Source: Cellulomonas fimi (GTDB taxonomy: Bacteria > Actinomycetota > Actinomycetes > Actinomycetales > Cellulomonadaceae). From it: DNA of 64,000 bases. The stretch spans positions 3,162,001 to 3,226,000 of the forward strand of contig NZ_CP110680.1 of the NCBI RefSeq assembly GCF_028583725.1, read 5' to 3'. Position 1 is the stretch's first letter. Every line of letters starts with the position of its first letter. The translations under genes were made by a program, and so were the position numbers. Under the pieces are notes generated by a model that searched no databases, was not told where the DNA came from, and worked only from the letters and a program-made list of their open reading frames with translations. Of this stretch, positions 15,770-24,115 are shown piece by piece.

Positions 15770-16135
15770 ATGTCCCCCGCACCGCGCCGACCCCGCTGGG
15801 TCTACGGCTCCGGCGACGAGCCCGACGCCCGGTTCTCCCTCGCCAACGAGCGGACCTTCCTCGCCTGGGTGCGCACGTCGCTCGCGCTGCTGGCCGGCGG
15901 CGTCGCGCTCGAGGCGCTCGACCTGCCCGTCGAGCCGGGGCTCCGGCTCGCGGCCGCGACGCTGCTCGTCGTGCTCGGCACCGCGGCTCCGCTGCTGGCC
16001 TGGCTCGGCTGGGCGCGCGCCGAGCGCGCGATGCGCCGCGGCGATCCGCTGCCGCCGCCCGTCGGCTTCCTCGCGCTCGTCGTCGGCGTGCTCGTCGCGG
16101 GCCTGCTCGTCCTGCTCGGGCTCCTGCTCGCGTGA
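15770..16135 (+). CDS. DUF202 family membrane protein (YidH-like)
   Basis: A 121-residue protein with three membrane helices. ARFSLANERTFLAWVRTSLALLAGGVALEAL is the signature of the DUF202/YidH family, whose function is unknown. ATG at 15770 is chosen because the signature follows 23 residues later; the much longer open frame upstream overlaps other coding DNA. Its last four bases overlap the start of a second DUF202 gene, so the two are translationally coupled and probably act together. Confidence 0.85.
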   Translation: MSPAPRRPRWVYGSGDEPDARFSLANERTFLAWVRTSLALLAGGVALEALDLPVEPGLRLAAATLLVVLGTAAPLLAWLGWARAERAMRRGDPLPPPVGFLALVVGVLVAGLLVLLGLLLA

Positions 16136-16452
16136 GCGTCGAGGACGTCGGCCTGGCTGCCGAGCGCACACGCCTCGCGTGGCGCCGCACGGCCCTCGGT
16201 CTCGCGGCGGGCGGGGTCGCGGCGGGTCGGCTCCTGCAGGACGTGGTGGGACCCGTGTCGTGGCTGCTCGCGGTCGCGGGCCTCGTCGGCGCGGGCCTCG
16301 TGCTGGTCGCGGCAGGCCGCCGCCGGGGGTGGCTGCTCGCCACGCGCCGCGGCGACCGCCCGGGCGGCCTGCTCGTCGCCACGTGCGCCGTCGGCGTGAC
16401 CCTGCTGGGCGTCGCGGCCCTCGCCGTCGTCGTCGTCCCCGCGCTGCGCTGA
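16132..16452 (+). CDS. DUF202 family membrane protein, second of a pair
   Basis: A 106-residue three-helix protein beginning LAAERTRLAWRRTALGLAAGG, a divergent DUF202 signature. GTG at 16132 overlaps the stop of the previous DUF202 gene (GTGA). Such tandem pairs are common in actinobacteria and suggest a hetero-oligomeric membrane complex; function unknown. Confidence 0.8.
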   Translation: MSVEDVGLAAERTRLAWRRTALGLAAGGVAAGRLLQDVVGPVSWLLAVAGLVGAGLVLVAAGRRRGWLLATRRGDRPGGLLVATCAVGVTLLGVAALAVVVVPALR

Positions 16453-16510
16453 TCGCGGGGCCTACCCGCCGCGGGACCGGCCCGGCGAGCACGGCCCGCC
16501 GCCTCCCTCG

Positions 16511-17587
16511 TCAGGGGACGCGGGCCGTCCAGGCGGGGTCGGCGAACTTGGTGCGCGCCAGCTCCTGCGCCCGGGCCAGCTCCTCCGGCCGCAGGTCGCC
16601 GTCGACGGCCGTGTAGCGCGACGCGAAGTGCGCGCGGAACGCGGCGATCACGGCCTCGCGCGACAGGTGCGTCTGCGAGCGCACCGGGTCGACCCGCTTG
16701 TTCGCGCTCGGTGTGCCCTTGTCGGACAGCTTCTCGCGCCCGATCCGCAGGACCTCGAGCATCTTCGTCGCGTCGATGTCGTACGACATCGTCACGTGGT
16801 GCAGGACCGCGCCACCGACGACGCGCTTCTGCGCCGACCCGGCGATCTTCCCGGCGGGCGACGAGATGTCGTTGAGCCCGCTCAGCTCCGCGCGCACGCC
16901 CACGTCGGCGAGCGCGCCCAGCACCCACTGGTTGAGGAACGCGTACGACTCCTCGAAGCTCATGCCGTCGACCAGCGACGCGGGCACCACCAGCGAGAAC
17001 GTGATGCAGTTGCCCGCCTCCATGAACATCGCCCCACCGCCCGACACGCGCCGCACGACGGTGATCCCGTACCGCTCGACGGCCTCCAGGTCGACCTCGT
17101 TGCGCAGCGACTGGAACGAGCCGATGATCACCGCCGGCTCGACCCACTCCCAGAACCGCAGCGTCGGGCCGCGCCGCCCCGCCGCGAGCTCCTCGGTGAG
17201 CACCTGGTCGAGCGCGGCGTGGACCGCGGGCGGCAGCGGGCCCGGGTGCAGGACCTCGAACGCGTGGTCGGACCAGGCGGTCGACAGCCCGAGCGCCCGG
17301 CGCACCGCGACCGCCACCGCGCGCGCGTCGAAGCCGACCATGACCGGCGGCTGCGACAGGCGGCCCTCGGTGTGCGCCGCGGCGAGCGCGTCGTCGACCG
17401 CGGCCGCGAGCCGCGGCGTCGGGGCGTCGGCGGGCTGGCCGTCGAGCGCGGCCCGGACGACGTCGAGCGCCTCGTCGGGCTCGAGGAAGAAGTCGCCGCT
17501 CACGCTCGTGCCGCTCAGCACGCCGTCGCGCACGTCGACGTCGACCACCACGAGCTTGCCGCCCGGAACCTTGTACTCGCCGTGCAC
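16511..17587 (-). CDS. lipoate-protein ligase A with fused N-terminal accessory domain
   Basis: A 358-residue protein. Residues 1-75 (HGEYKVPGGKLVVVDVDV, SGDFFLEPDEAL) match the small accessory domain that archaea encode separately as LplB and that E. coli LplA carries at its C-terminus. Residues from about 120 are the BPL/LplA catalytic domain: RRVSGGGAMFMEAGN, GLNDISSPAGKIAGSAQKR with the reactive-pocket Lys, and GAVLHHVTMSYDID. Such enzymes activate lipoate with ATP and attach it to E2 or GcvH lysines. The N-terminal position of the accessory domain is the unusual point. Start: GTG at 17587 with TAGGGT six bases upstream and no Shine-Dalgarno (leaderless). Confidence 0.8.
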   Translation of the reverse strand: MHGEYKVPGGKLVVVDVDVRDGVLSGTSVSGDFFLEPDEALDVVRAALDGQPADAPTPRLAAAVDDALAAAHTEGRLSQPPVMVGFDARAVAVAVRRALGLSTAWSDHAFEVLHPGPLPPAVHAALDQVLTEELAAGRRGPTLRFWEWVEPAVIIGSFQSLRNEVDLEAVERYGITVVRRVSGGGAMFMEAGNCITFSLVVPASLVDGMSFEESYAFLNQWVLGALADVGVRAELSGLNDISSPAGKIAGSAQKRVVGGAVLHHVTMSYDIDATKMLEVLRIGREKLSDKGTPSANKRVDPVRSQTHLSREAVIAAFRAHFASRYTAVDGDLRPEELARAQELARTKFADPAWTARVP

Positions 17588-17607
17588 GCCCCCACCCTAG
17601 GCGGACG

Positions 17608-18501
17608 TCAGCCGAGCGCCAGCACCGCCTCCTGCGCCCGGTGCTGGACCATCGTGTCGAGCGACTCCGGGTCGCCGAGCGTGTCGAGGGCGTCCTGGGT
17701 GTCGCCGCCCGCGAGCGCCGACGCGGTCCAGGTGACGATGGTGTTGCCGACCAGCAGGTGCCCCCGGTAGGCGGGGACCTCGTCTCCCTCCGCCGCGTGC
17801 ACGACCGGCTGCACGATCGACGGGTAGACGCCCTGGCCCTCGATCGCGGCGTCGGCCGTCCACGTCGCGCCGTCCACCCCGGGGTTGACCTGGGAGTACG
17901 TCGGGCACGCGTCGACCGTCGTGACGAGCTGGGCGAACGCCTGGCGCGCGGACGCCGGGTCGGGCAGCACCGCCACCTGCTGGACGAAGGTCATCGCGTC
18001 GTTCGCCCAGATGCGGCCGCCGTACGCGGCGGGGGGCTGCGCGACGACCGTCACGGCCGGCGTGCAGGACGCCGGGTCGACGCTCGACCCCTCGGGCAGG
18101 CCCCAGACCATCTCCCCCGTGTCGGTCCGCTCGATGCCGTCGCGTGCTGCGGGGACGTCCGTCTCCAGGTCGACGTCCGTGACGAACAGCGACCCGAGCG
18201 TCGCCGCGTCGAAGACGGCCTGGTCGGCGGGCGGGACGACGCTGACCGTCGGCGAGGGCGTCGGTGTCGCGTCCGTCGCGGTGCTGCCGGTCGACGGTTC
18301 CGGTACGGGAGCGGCGCTCGCCCACGGCCGGACGACGAGCAGCACGACGGCGACGACGACCGCGACGACGAGGAGCCACCACCAGCCGCGCGAGCGCCGG
18401 TCCTGCGGTGGCGGCGCACCCGAGCCGGGTCCCCCGAGCGCGCCGCGCGGTGGTGCGGCGTCGGGCGTGGTCCCGTCCGGCTGCGGCATGGTGCCCGCCA
18501 C
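17608..18501 (-). CDS. membrane-anchored protein with PknH-like extracellular sensor domain
   Basis: A 297-residue protein: a proline/glycine-rich cytoplasmic N-terminus, one membrane helix at about residues 40-60, a Thr/Ser/Pro linker, and an extracellular domain resembling the PknH C-terminal sensor-like family (PADQAVFDAATLGSLFVT, VDACPTYSQVNPG, TWTASALAGGDT). Three Cys residues in the outer domain (ASCTPAV and VDACPT among them) could form a disulfide. The kinase domain of PknH is absent, as in many free-standing homologues. Ligand and role unknown. ATG at 18487 (MPQPDG) is an alternative start. Confidence 0.65.
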   Translation of the reverse strand: MAGTMPQPDGTTPDAAPPRGALGGPGSGAPPPQDRRSRGWWWLLVVAVVVAVVLLVVRPWASAAPVPEPSTGSTATDATPTPSPTVSVVPPADQAVFDAATLGSLFVTDVDLETDVPAARDGIERTDTGEMVWGLPEGSSVDPASCTPAVTVVAQPPAAYGGRIWANDAMTFVQQVAVLPDPASARQAFAQLVTTVDACPTYSQVNPGVDGATWTADAAIEGQGVYPSIVQPVVHAAEGDEVPAYRGHLLVGNTIVTWTASALAGGDTQDALDTLGDPESLDTMVQHRAQEAVLALG

Positions 18502-18590
18502 GTCCTCGCTCCTCCCGACGGGCCGGTCCAGGTCAGCGGACCCGTCAGCACGACCCTAGGACCAGGCCCGGGGCCCGCGAGGGCGAAATC

Positions 18591-20222
18591 TCAGCGAGGC
18601 TCGACGCCTCGTGCGTGCAGCCCCCAGATGGTCGAGTCGGTGAGCGCCTCCCACGAGGCCTCCAGCAGGTTCGGCCCGACGCCGACCGTGCTCCACGAGC
18701 GCTGGCCGTCGGTCGTCTCGATGAGGACGCGGGTCACCGCGTCGGTGCCGTGCATCGAGTCGAGGATGCGGACCTTGAAGTCGATGAGCTCGAACGTCTC
18801 GACCTCGGGGTACACGCGGACGAGCGCCTGCCGCAGCGCGTGGTCGAGCGCGTTGACCGGGCCGTTCCCCTCGCCGGTGCTCACGATGCGCTCGCCGCCG
18901 GCGTGCAGCTTGACCGTCGCCTCGGCCGTCGCGAGGGTGCCGCGCCCGCCGACCCGCTCGACGATCGTGCGCCACGACTCGACCCGGAAGTACTGCGGGC
19001 GCGCGCCGTGCACCTCCTCGACGAGCAGCAGCTCGAACGACGCGTCCGCGGCCTCGTACGTGTACCCGCGGGCCTCGGCGTCCTTGACGCGGTCCGTGAT
19101 GCGGCCGAGCACCTCGGGCTGCCCCGACAGGTCGAAGCCGAGCTCGCGGCCCTTGAGCTCGATCGACGCCCGCCCGGCCATGTCGGAGACGAGCATGCGC
19201 ATGTCGTTGCCGACCTGCATGGGGTCGATGTGCTGGTACAGGTCGGGGTCGACCCGGATCGCCGACGCGTGCAGCCCCGCCTTGTGCGCGAAGGCGCTCG
19301 CGCCGACGTACGGCTGCCGCGCGAACGGCGAGATATTGGTGATCTCGGCGACTGCGTGCGCGATGCGCGTGAGCTCGGCCAGGCCGCCGGGCGCGTCGTC
19401 GGCGCGGCGCAGCACCGGCAGGCCGTACTTGAGCTCGAGGTTGGCGACGATCGACAGCAGGTCGGCGTTGCCCGTGCGCTCGCCGTACCCGTTGACGCAG
19501 CCCTGCACGTGCGAGCAGCCCGCCTCGACGGCCGCGAGCGTGTTCGCGACCGCGCAGCCCGAGTCGTTGTGCGCGTGCATGCCGAGCACCGCGTCGGGCC
19601 CGACGGCCTCGCGGATCTCCTGCACGATCTGCGTGACCCAGGCGGGGATCATGCCACCGTTGGTGTCGCACAGCGCGACGACCTCGGCGCCCGCCTCGAA
19701 CGCCGTCAGGACCGCCGCGCGCGAGTACGCCGGGTCGAACCGGTAGCCGTCGAAGAAGTGCTCCGCGTCGACGACCGCGCGGCGCCCCTCGCGCACGAGC
19801 AGCTGCACGGTGTCCGCGATCATCGCGAGGTTCTCCTCGCCCGTCGTGCGCAGCGCGCGCTCGGCGTGCCGCAGGTCGCTCTTCGCGACGAGCGCGACGA
19901 CGGGCGCCTCGGAGTCGAGCAGCGCGCGCACCTGCGGGTCGTCGACGGCCCGCGTCCCGGCCTTGCGCGTCGACCCGAACGCCGCGAGCTCGGCGTTCTT
20001 CAGGTCCAGCTCCTTCGCCGCGCGCTTGAAGAACTCCGTGTCCTTCGGCACCGCGCCCGGCCAGCCGCCCTCGATGAAGCCCACGCCGAGCTCGTCGAGC
20101 AGCGGTGCGATCGCGAGCTTGTCCGCGACCGAGAGGTTCATGCCCTCCTGCTGGGCGCCGTCGCGCAGGGTCGTGTCGTAGACCTGGAACGACAGGGCCG
20201 TGGGCTGGGTGGCTGCGGTCAC
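18591..20222 (-). CDS. cimA: citramalate synthase
   Basis: A 543-residue HMGL-like synthase of the CimA group (2-isopropylmalate synthase superfamily). It condenses pyruvate with acetyl-CoA to (R)-citramalate, the first step of the threonine-independent isoleucine route. Residues 10-280 form the TIM barrel (YDTTLRDGAQQEGMNLSV, FIEGGWPG, metal-site HAHNDSGCAVANTLAAVEAG, VNGYGERTGNADL). The C-terminal regulatory domain (after about 400) should bind isoleucine. The DTTLRDGAQQEG opening separates CimA-type enzymes from LeuA. GTG at 20222 is chosen for GGAGAG six bases upstream. It is preceded on the same strand by a leader peptide and terminator (20437-20523), so attenuation is likely. Confidence 0.9.
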   Translation of the reverse strand: MTAATQPTALSFQVYDTTLRDGAQQEGMNLSVADKLAIAPLLDELGVGFIEGGWPGAVPKDTEFFKRAAKELDLKNAELAAFGSTRKAGTRAVDDPQVRALLDSEAPVVALVAKSDLRHAERALRTTGEENLAMIADTVQLLVREGRRAVVDAEHFFDGYRFDPAYSRAAVLTAFEAGAEVVALCDTNGGMIPAWVTQIVQEIREAVGPDAVLGMHAHNDSGCAVANTLAAVEAGCSHVQGCVNGYGERTGNADLLSIVANLELKYGLPVLRRADDAPGGLAELTRIAHAVAEITNISPFARQPYVGASAFAHKAGLHASAIRVDPDLYQHIDPMQVGNDMRMLVSDMAGRASIELKGRELGFDLSGQPEVLGRITDRVKDAEARGYTYEAADASFELLLVEEVHGARPQYFRVESWRTIVERVGGRGTLATAEATVKLHAGGERIVSTGEGNGPVNALDHALRQALVRVYPEVETFELIDFKVRILDSMHGTDAVTRVLIETTDGQRSWSTVGVGPNLLEASWEALTDSTIWGLHARGVEPR

Positions 20223-20436
20223 GGTCGGCTCTCCTCGGTGCGGGGACGGGCGTCCCGGCGGCGTCCTGACGCTACCTGCGGGTGGCGGCGTCCGGTGCCG
20301 TCGCCCACGCGGGTCCTCGTCCGCCCTGCGGCGGGCCCGGACCCGCGCGGGAGGCGGCGTCCCGTCGACCTGCGGCCCCGCGGTGGTGGGCGGTGACGTC
20401 GGTCGGCGTGCGGCCGGGCGGGGGTGGTGCCCGACC

Positions 20437-20494
20437 AACAAAAAGACCCCCCGAGAACGGGAGGTCTGCGCGTCAGCGGTGTCTGCTGACGCGC
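20437..20494 (-). promoter_or_regulatory. attenuator: tandem hairpins with U-tailed terminator upstream of cimA
   Basis: Read on the minus strand, a perfect 10-bp hairpin (GCGCGTCAGC...GCTGACGCGC, 20468-20494) begins at the stop codon of the leader peptide. It is followed by GACCTCCCG-TTCT-CGGGGGGTC and TTTTTGTT (20437-20466), a textbook intrinsic terminator placed about 215 bases before the cimA start. With the Ile/Leu leader this is the arrangement of ribosome-mediated transcription attenuation. The alternative antiterminator pairing was not worked out. Confidence 0.75.
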
Positions 20495-20523
20495 TACTCG
20501 ATAATGAGCGTGAAGATGGTCAC
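20494..20523 (-). CDS. cimA leader peptide (attenuation control)
   Basis: A nine-codon frame GTG ACC ATC TTC ACG CTC ATT ATC GAG followed by TAG, encoding (M/V)TIFTLIIE. Four of nine codons are Ile or Leu, with Leu-Ile-Ile just before the stop, and the stop sits at the base of the first attenuator hairpin. Stalling at these codons when charged Ile or Leu tRNA is scarce would allow transcription into cimA. There is only a weak AGG just upstream, so the start is inferred from position and codon content. Confidence 0.65.
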   Translation of the reverse strand: MTIFTLIIE

Positions 20524-20638
20524 GGCCTCATCGTGGCACACGTCACGGTGAGTGGTCACTCGTTCCACCCAATGGACAGCCGGGCGGTGCACCGCAGGTC
20601 AGGGCACGGCCCGCGCGCGACGAGCCGCGAGGAGACCC

Positions 20639-21301
20639 ATGTCCGACCCGAACGCACCTGCTCCCCAGCCGCCCGAGCGGCAGTCGACGCGGCCCGCCGC
20701 GCAGCCGTCCGCGCCCACGCAGCCGTACGCCCAGCCCGTCGCGCAGCCCGTGGCCCAGCCGGTCGCGCAGCCGCCCGTCGTGCAGCCCGCGGTCGTGCAG
20801 CCCGCCGTGGCCGCACCCGCCGCGCAGCCCCTCTACCCCGCGGGCACCCCCGTCGCCGCCGCACCCGTCGCCCCTGTCCGGCCCGGGCTCGACGCGGGCC
20901 GGTACTGGGCGGGCGTCGGCGCGACCGCGCTCGTCGCCGCGCTCGTGGCGGTCGCCGGCGTGCTCGTCCTGCAGGAGATCCTCGGCATCGACCTGGTCGT
21001 CCAGGACCTCTTCGGCACGGACTCGCCCATGACGTCGCTCGTCGTCGGCGCCGTGGTCGCCGCACTGGTCGCCGGCGCGCTGCTGCACGTCCTGGTGCTC
21101 ACCACGCCGCGGCCCCGGTCGTTCTTCGGCTGGATCATGGGCCTGGTCACGCTCGTCGCCGCCCTGCTGCCGCTGACCTGGACCGACGACGCGACCTCGG
21201 CCGTCGCGACCGGCATCGTGCACCTCGTCATCGGGATCGCGATCTGGTCCCTGCTGTCGGGCGTCCTCACCTGGACCCGTCGGCCGGTCCCGCGGGTCTA
21301 G
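20639..21301 (+). CDS. DUF6069-like four-helix membrane protein with Pro/Gln/Ala-rich N-terminus
   Basis: A 220-residue protein. Residues 1-80 are low-complexity (repeated QPVAQPVAQP-type units) and probably cytoplasmic and disordered. Residues 90-215 contain four membrane helices (VGATALVAALVAVAGVLVL, LVVGAVVAALVAGALLHVLVL, FFGWIMGLVTLVAALLPL, IVHLVIGIAIWSLLSGVL), a pattern seen in the actinobacterial DUF6069 family. Function unknown. ATG at 20639 follows GCGAGGAGA, a good ribosome-binding site; the longer frame to 20552 is not needed. Divergent from the cimA leader, leaving about 115 bases for two promoters. Confidence 0.65.
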   Translation: MSDPNAPAPQPPERQSTRPAAQPSAPTQPYAQPVAQPVAQPVAQPPVVQPAVVQPAVAAPAAQPLYPAGTPVAAAPVAPVRPGLDAGRYWAGVGATALVAALVAVAGVLVLQEILGIDLVVQDLFGTDSPMTSLVVGAVVAALVAGALLHVLVLTTPRPRSFFGWIMGLVTLVAALLPLTWTDDATSAVATGIVHLVIGIAIWSLLSGVLTWTRRPVPRV

Positions 21302-21379
21302 CGGACCGGTCGCTCACCGGAGGGGACCGACGGGCCGGGGCCGGACGAGCGACCGCGGGCGTGCTGGCACGATGCGGGG

Positions 21380-21685
21380 ATGGACGAGGCACCGGTGCTG
21401 GCCGACCTGCGCGCCGCACGCGACCACCTGGGCGCGCGAGGCGAGGAGGCGGCCGCCGCCGCGCTCGGGCGCGTCATCGGCGGCGCGGAGTACGCCGAGC
21501 ACAAGGAGGGCTGGCCGTGGTCGGACGCCCAGGTGCGATCGCTGGCCGAGCTCACCGCGCGCCGGCTCGCCGACGAGGCGGAGCTGTACGAGTCGGCGGG
21601 TGACACGGCGCGCGCCGAGGCGGCACGGCGCGGGGTCGCCGCGCTCGAGGGCTACCGGCCGATCCGGCACGAGGGCGGGACCTGA
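21380..21685 (+). CDS. small helical hypothetical protein
   Basis: A 101-residue, highly charged, all-helical-looking protein (LADLRAARDHLGARGEEAAAAALGRVIGG, WSDAQVRSLAELTARRLADEAELYESAGD). No membrane segment or metal motif; no family recognised. Start: ATG at 21380 with CACGAT six bases before it and no ribosome-binding site. Its stop lies inside the left arm of a strong hairpin shared with the convergent ilvE gene. Confidence 0.6.
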   Translation: MDEAPVLADLRAARDHLGARGEEAAAAALGRVIGGAEYAEHKEGWPWSDAQVRSLAELTARRLADEAELYESAGDTARAEAARRGVAALEGYRPIRHEGGT

Positions 21686-21707
21686 TCGTCGCCAGGTCCC
21701 GCCCTCG
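21670..21707. terminator. bidirectional hairpin between convergent genes
   Basis: A perfect 15-bp stem (CGAGGGCGGGACCTG with CAGGTCCCGCCCTCG) and an 8-base loop. The left arm contains the stop codon of the small gene at 21380-21685; ilvE ends 27 bases beyond on the other strand. It could terminate transcription from both sides. No U-tract. Confidence 0.6.
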
Positions 21708-21733
21708 TCGCCGTCGTCCGTCCGGGGACGCGC

Positions 21734-22843
21734 TCAGACCAGGCGGTGCAGCCAGCCGTGACGGTCGGTCGCGCGGCCGTACTGGATGTCGGTGAGCTCG
21801 GCGCGGATGCGGCCCGTGACCGGGCCCGTGCCGCCGTCGCCGACGGTGAGGTCGAAGTCGTCGCTCGCGAGCCGGCCGATGGGGGTCACGACCGCGGCGG
21901 TGCCGCACGCGAACACCTCGGCGACCGAGCCGTCCTCGATGCCCGCGCGGAGCTCGGCCAGCGGGATGGGCCGCTCGTTGACCTCGTGCCCGGCGTCGGA
22001 CAGGAGCTGCAGGATCGAGCCGCGCGTCACGCCCTCGAGGATCGAGCCCGAGATCGGGGGTGTCGACGCGCTGCCGTCGGCCCCGATCACGACGATGTTC
22101 ATGCCGCCGAGCTCCTCGAGCAGCGTGTTCGTCGTCGCGTCGAGGAAGCAGACCTGCTCACAGCCCTTCGCGTACGCGTTCTGCTGCGGCAGGAGGCTCG
22201 CGGCGTAGTTGCCGCCGCACTTGGCCGCACCCGTACCGCCCGCGCCGGCGCGGTGGTACTCGGTGTCGACCCAGATCGACACGGGCTTGAGGCCGCCCGA
22301 GAAGTACGGGCCGACGGGCGACGCGATGACGAGGTACTCGGCCTCGAGCGACGGGCGCACGCCGAGGAAGCTCTCCGAGGCGTACATGAACGGCCGCAGG
22401 TAGAGGCTCGTCTCCTCGCCCGTCGGCACCCAGTCGCGGTCCGTCTGGACCAGCGCCGTGATCGAGCCGAGGAAGTCGGCCTCCGACAGCGGCGGCAGCG
22501 CGAGGCGCTGCGCGGACCGCGCGAACCGCGCCGCGTTCGCCTGCGGGCGGAACGTCCAGACGGAGCCGTCGGCGTGCTGGTACGCCTTCAGGCCCTCGAA
22601 GATCTCCTGCGCGTAGTGCAGGACCGCGGTCGCGGGGTCGAGCTGCAGCGGGCCGTACTTCTCGACGCGGCGGTCGTGCCAGCCCTCGCCGTCCCGGTAG
22701 GAGATGCGGGCCATGTGCTCGGTGAACACGGTGCCGAACTTGGGCGACTCCAGCGCCGCGGCGCGCGTGGCGGGGTCGACCGGGGTGTCCGTGAGCCGGA
22801 TCTCGAACCGGTCGGCGGACGTGGGTGCTGCGAGGGTGCTCAT
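21734..22843 (-). CDS. ilvE: branched-chain amino acid aminotransferase
   Basis: A 369-residue fold-type IV PLP enzyme that carries out the last step of Ile, Leu and Val synthesis (2-oxo acid plus glutamate). Family blocks are FGTVFTEHMARISYRDGEGW, QEIFEGLKAY, RPQANAARFARSAQRLALP, LYLRPFMYAS, the PLP lysine in GTGAAKCGGNYAASL, and NIVVIG. Length is that of the long actinobacterial/eukaryote-like IlvE. ATG at 22843 follows AAAGGCCCC. It is separated from leuB by 126 bases, so it may be transcribed with it or from its own promoter. Confidence 0.93.
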   Translation of the reverse strand: MSTLAAPTSADRFEIRLTDTPVDPATRAAALESPKFGTVFTEHMARISYRDGEGWHDRRVEKYGPLQLDPATAVLHYAQEIFEGLKAYQHADGSVWTFRPQANAARFARSAQRLALPPLSEADFLGSITALVQTDRDWVPTGEETSLYLRPFMYASESFLGVRPSLEAEYLVIASPVGPYFSGGLKPVSIWVDTEYHRAGAGGTGAAKCGGNYAASLLPQQNAYAKGCEQVCFLDATTNTLLEELGGMNIVVIGADGSASTPPISGSILEGVTRGSILQLLSDAGHEVNERPIPLAELRAGIEDGSVAEVFACGTAAVVTPIGRLASDDFDLTVGDGGTGPVTGRIRAELTDIQYGRATDRHGWLHRLV

Positions 22844-22969
22844 GTCGGGGGGCCTTTCACCAGGGTCGTTGACGACGGTACCGGTGAGGACGGCCGGGTG
22901 GACAGGTCGCGCCGGACCGCCCGGCCGACCGAGGTCGGGCCCGAGCGGGGACGGCGCGGGGAGCGGACG

Positions 22970-24034
22970 TCAGCCGGCGACGCGCGCGGCGAGGTCCTTG
23001 CCCACCTCGGCCGTCGACCGTACTCGCTCGGCCGAGCCGCGCTCGACCAGGTCGGCGGCGACGGCGGCCTCGACGCGGCGCGCCGCGTCCGTCTGGCCCA
23101 GGTGGTCGAGCAGGAGCGCGACCGACAGCACCGTGGCGGTCGGGTCGGCCTTGCCCTGGCCGGCGATGTCCGGCGCGGAGCCGTGCACGGGCTCGAACAT
23201 GCTCGGCGCGGTGCGGTCCGGGTTGATGTTCGCCGACGCCGCGAGGCCGATGCCGCCCGTGATCGCCGCGGCGAGGTCCGTGAGGATGTCGCCGAAGAGG
23301 TTGTCCGTGACGATCACGTCGAAGCGCGACGGGTTCGTCACGAGGAAGATCGTCGCCGCGTCGACGTGCAGGTAGTCGACGGTCACGTCGGGGAACTCGG
23401 CGTTGACGGCCTCGACCGTGCGGCGCCACAGGTGGCCCGCGTGCACGAGGACGTTGTGCTTGTGCACGAGCGTGAGCTTCTTGCGCGGGCGGGCCGCGGC
23501 ACGCGCGAACGCGTCGCGGACCACGCGCTCGACGCCGAACGCGGTGTTGACGCTGACCTCGTTCGCGACCTCGGCGGGCGTGCCGACGCGGATCGCGCCA
23601 CCGTTGCCGACGTACGGGCCCTCCGTGCCCTCGCGGACCACGACGAAGTCGACCTCGCCGGGGTTCGCGAGCGGGCTCGTGACGCCCGGGTACAGGCGGC
23701 CCGGCCGGAGGTTGACGTAGTGGTCGAGCGCGAAGCGCAGCTTGAGCAGCAGCCCACGCTCCAGGACGCCCGACGGGACCGACGGGTCGCCGATGGCGCC
23801 CAGCAGGATCGCGTCGTGGCCGCGGATCGCGTCGAGGTCGGTGTCCGTCAGCGTCTCGCCCGTCGCGTGCCAGCGGCGCGCGCCCAGGTCGAAGTCGGTG
23901 GTCGACACCGTGGTGCCCGAGCCGTGCAGCGCGGCCTCGAGGACCAGCAGCCCCTGCTCGACGACCTCGGTCCCGATGCCGTCACCGGCGACGACGGCGA
24001 GGCGGAGGTCCGGGGCAGGAGCGTTCGGTGCCAT
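22970..24034 (-). CDS. leuB: 3-isopropylmalate dehydrogenase
   Basis: A 354-residue NAD-dependent beta-decarboxylating dehydrogenase. It oxidises 3-isopropylmalate in leucine synthesis and, with CimA present, probably also beta-methyl-D-malate in isoleucine synthesis. Landmarks are [40 protein letters not shown], the Tyr-less actinobacterial segment [15 protein letters not shown], and the metal/substrate stretch [24 protein letters not shown], then [13 protein letters not shown]. Start: ATG at 24034 with TAGGGT exactly six bases upstream and no Shine-Dalgarno, a strong case for a leaderless transcript. Confidence 0.93.
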   Translation of the reverse strand: MAPNAPAPDLRLAVVAGDGIGTEVVEQGLLVLEAALHGSGTTVSTTDFDLGARRWHATGETLTDTDLDAIRGHDAILLGAIGDPSVPSGVLERGLLLKLRFALDHYVNLRPGRLYPGVTSPLANPGEVDFVVVREGTEGPYVGNGGAIRVGTPAEVANEVSVNTAFGVERVVRDAFARAAARPRKKLTLVHKHNVLVHAGHLWRRTVEAVNAEFPDVTVDYLHVDAATIFLVTNPSRFDVIVTDNLFGDILTDLAAAITGGIGLAASANINPDRTAPSMFEPVHGSAPDIAGQGKADPTATVLSVALLLDHLGQTDAARRVEAAVAADLVERGSAERVRSTAEVGKDLAARVAG

Positions 24035-24115
24035 GAGAGCACCCTAACCCGCGTCCCAGTGGCCGGGACGGCCATCTCGCCTTCTGGAATGCGTGCGCCG
24101 CCCGCGAGGGCGGTC

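Noticed and set aside
20700..20840. Repeated GCGCAGCCCGT-like units, CRISPR-like at first sight
   Set aside because: They encode the QPVAQP low-complexity tail of the DUF6069-like protein; units are short, contiguous and have no unique spacers.
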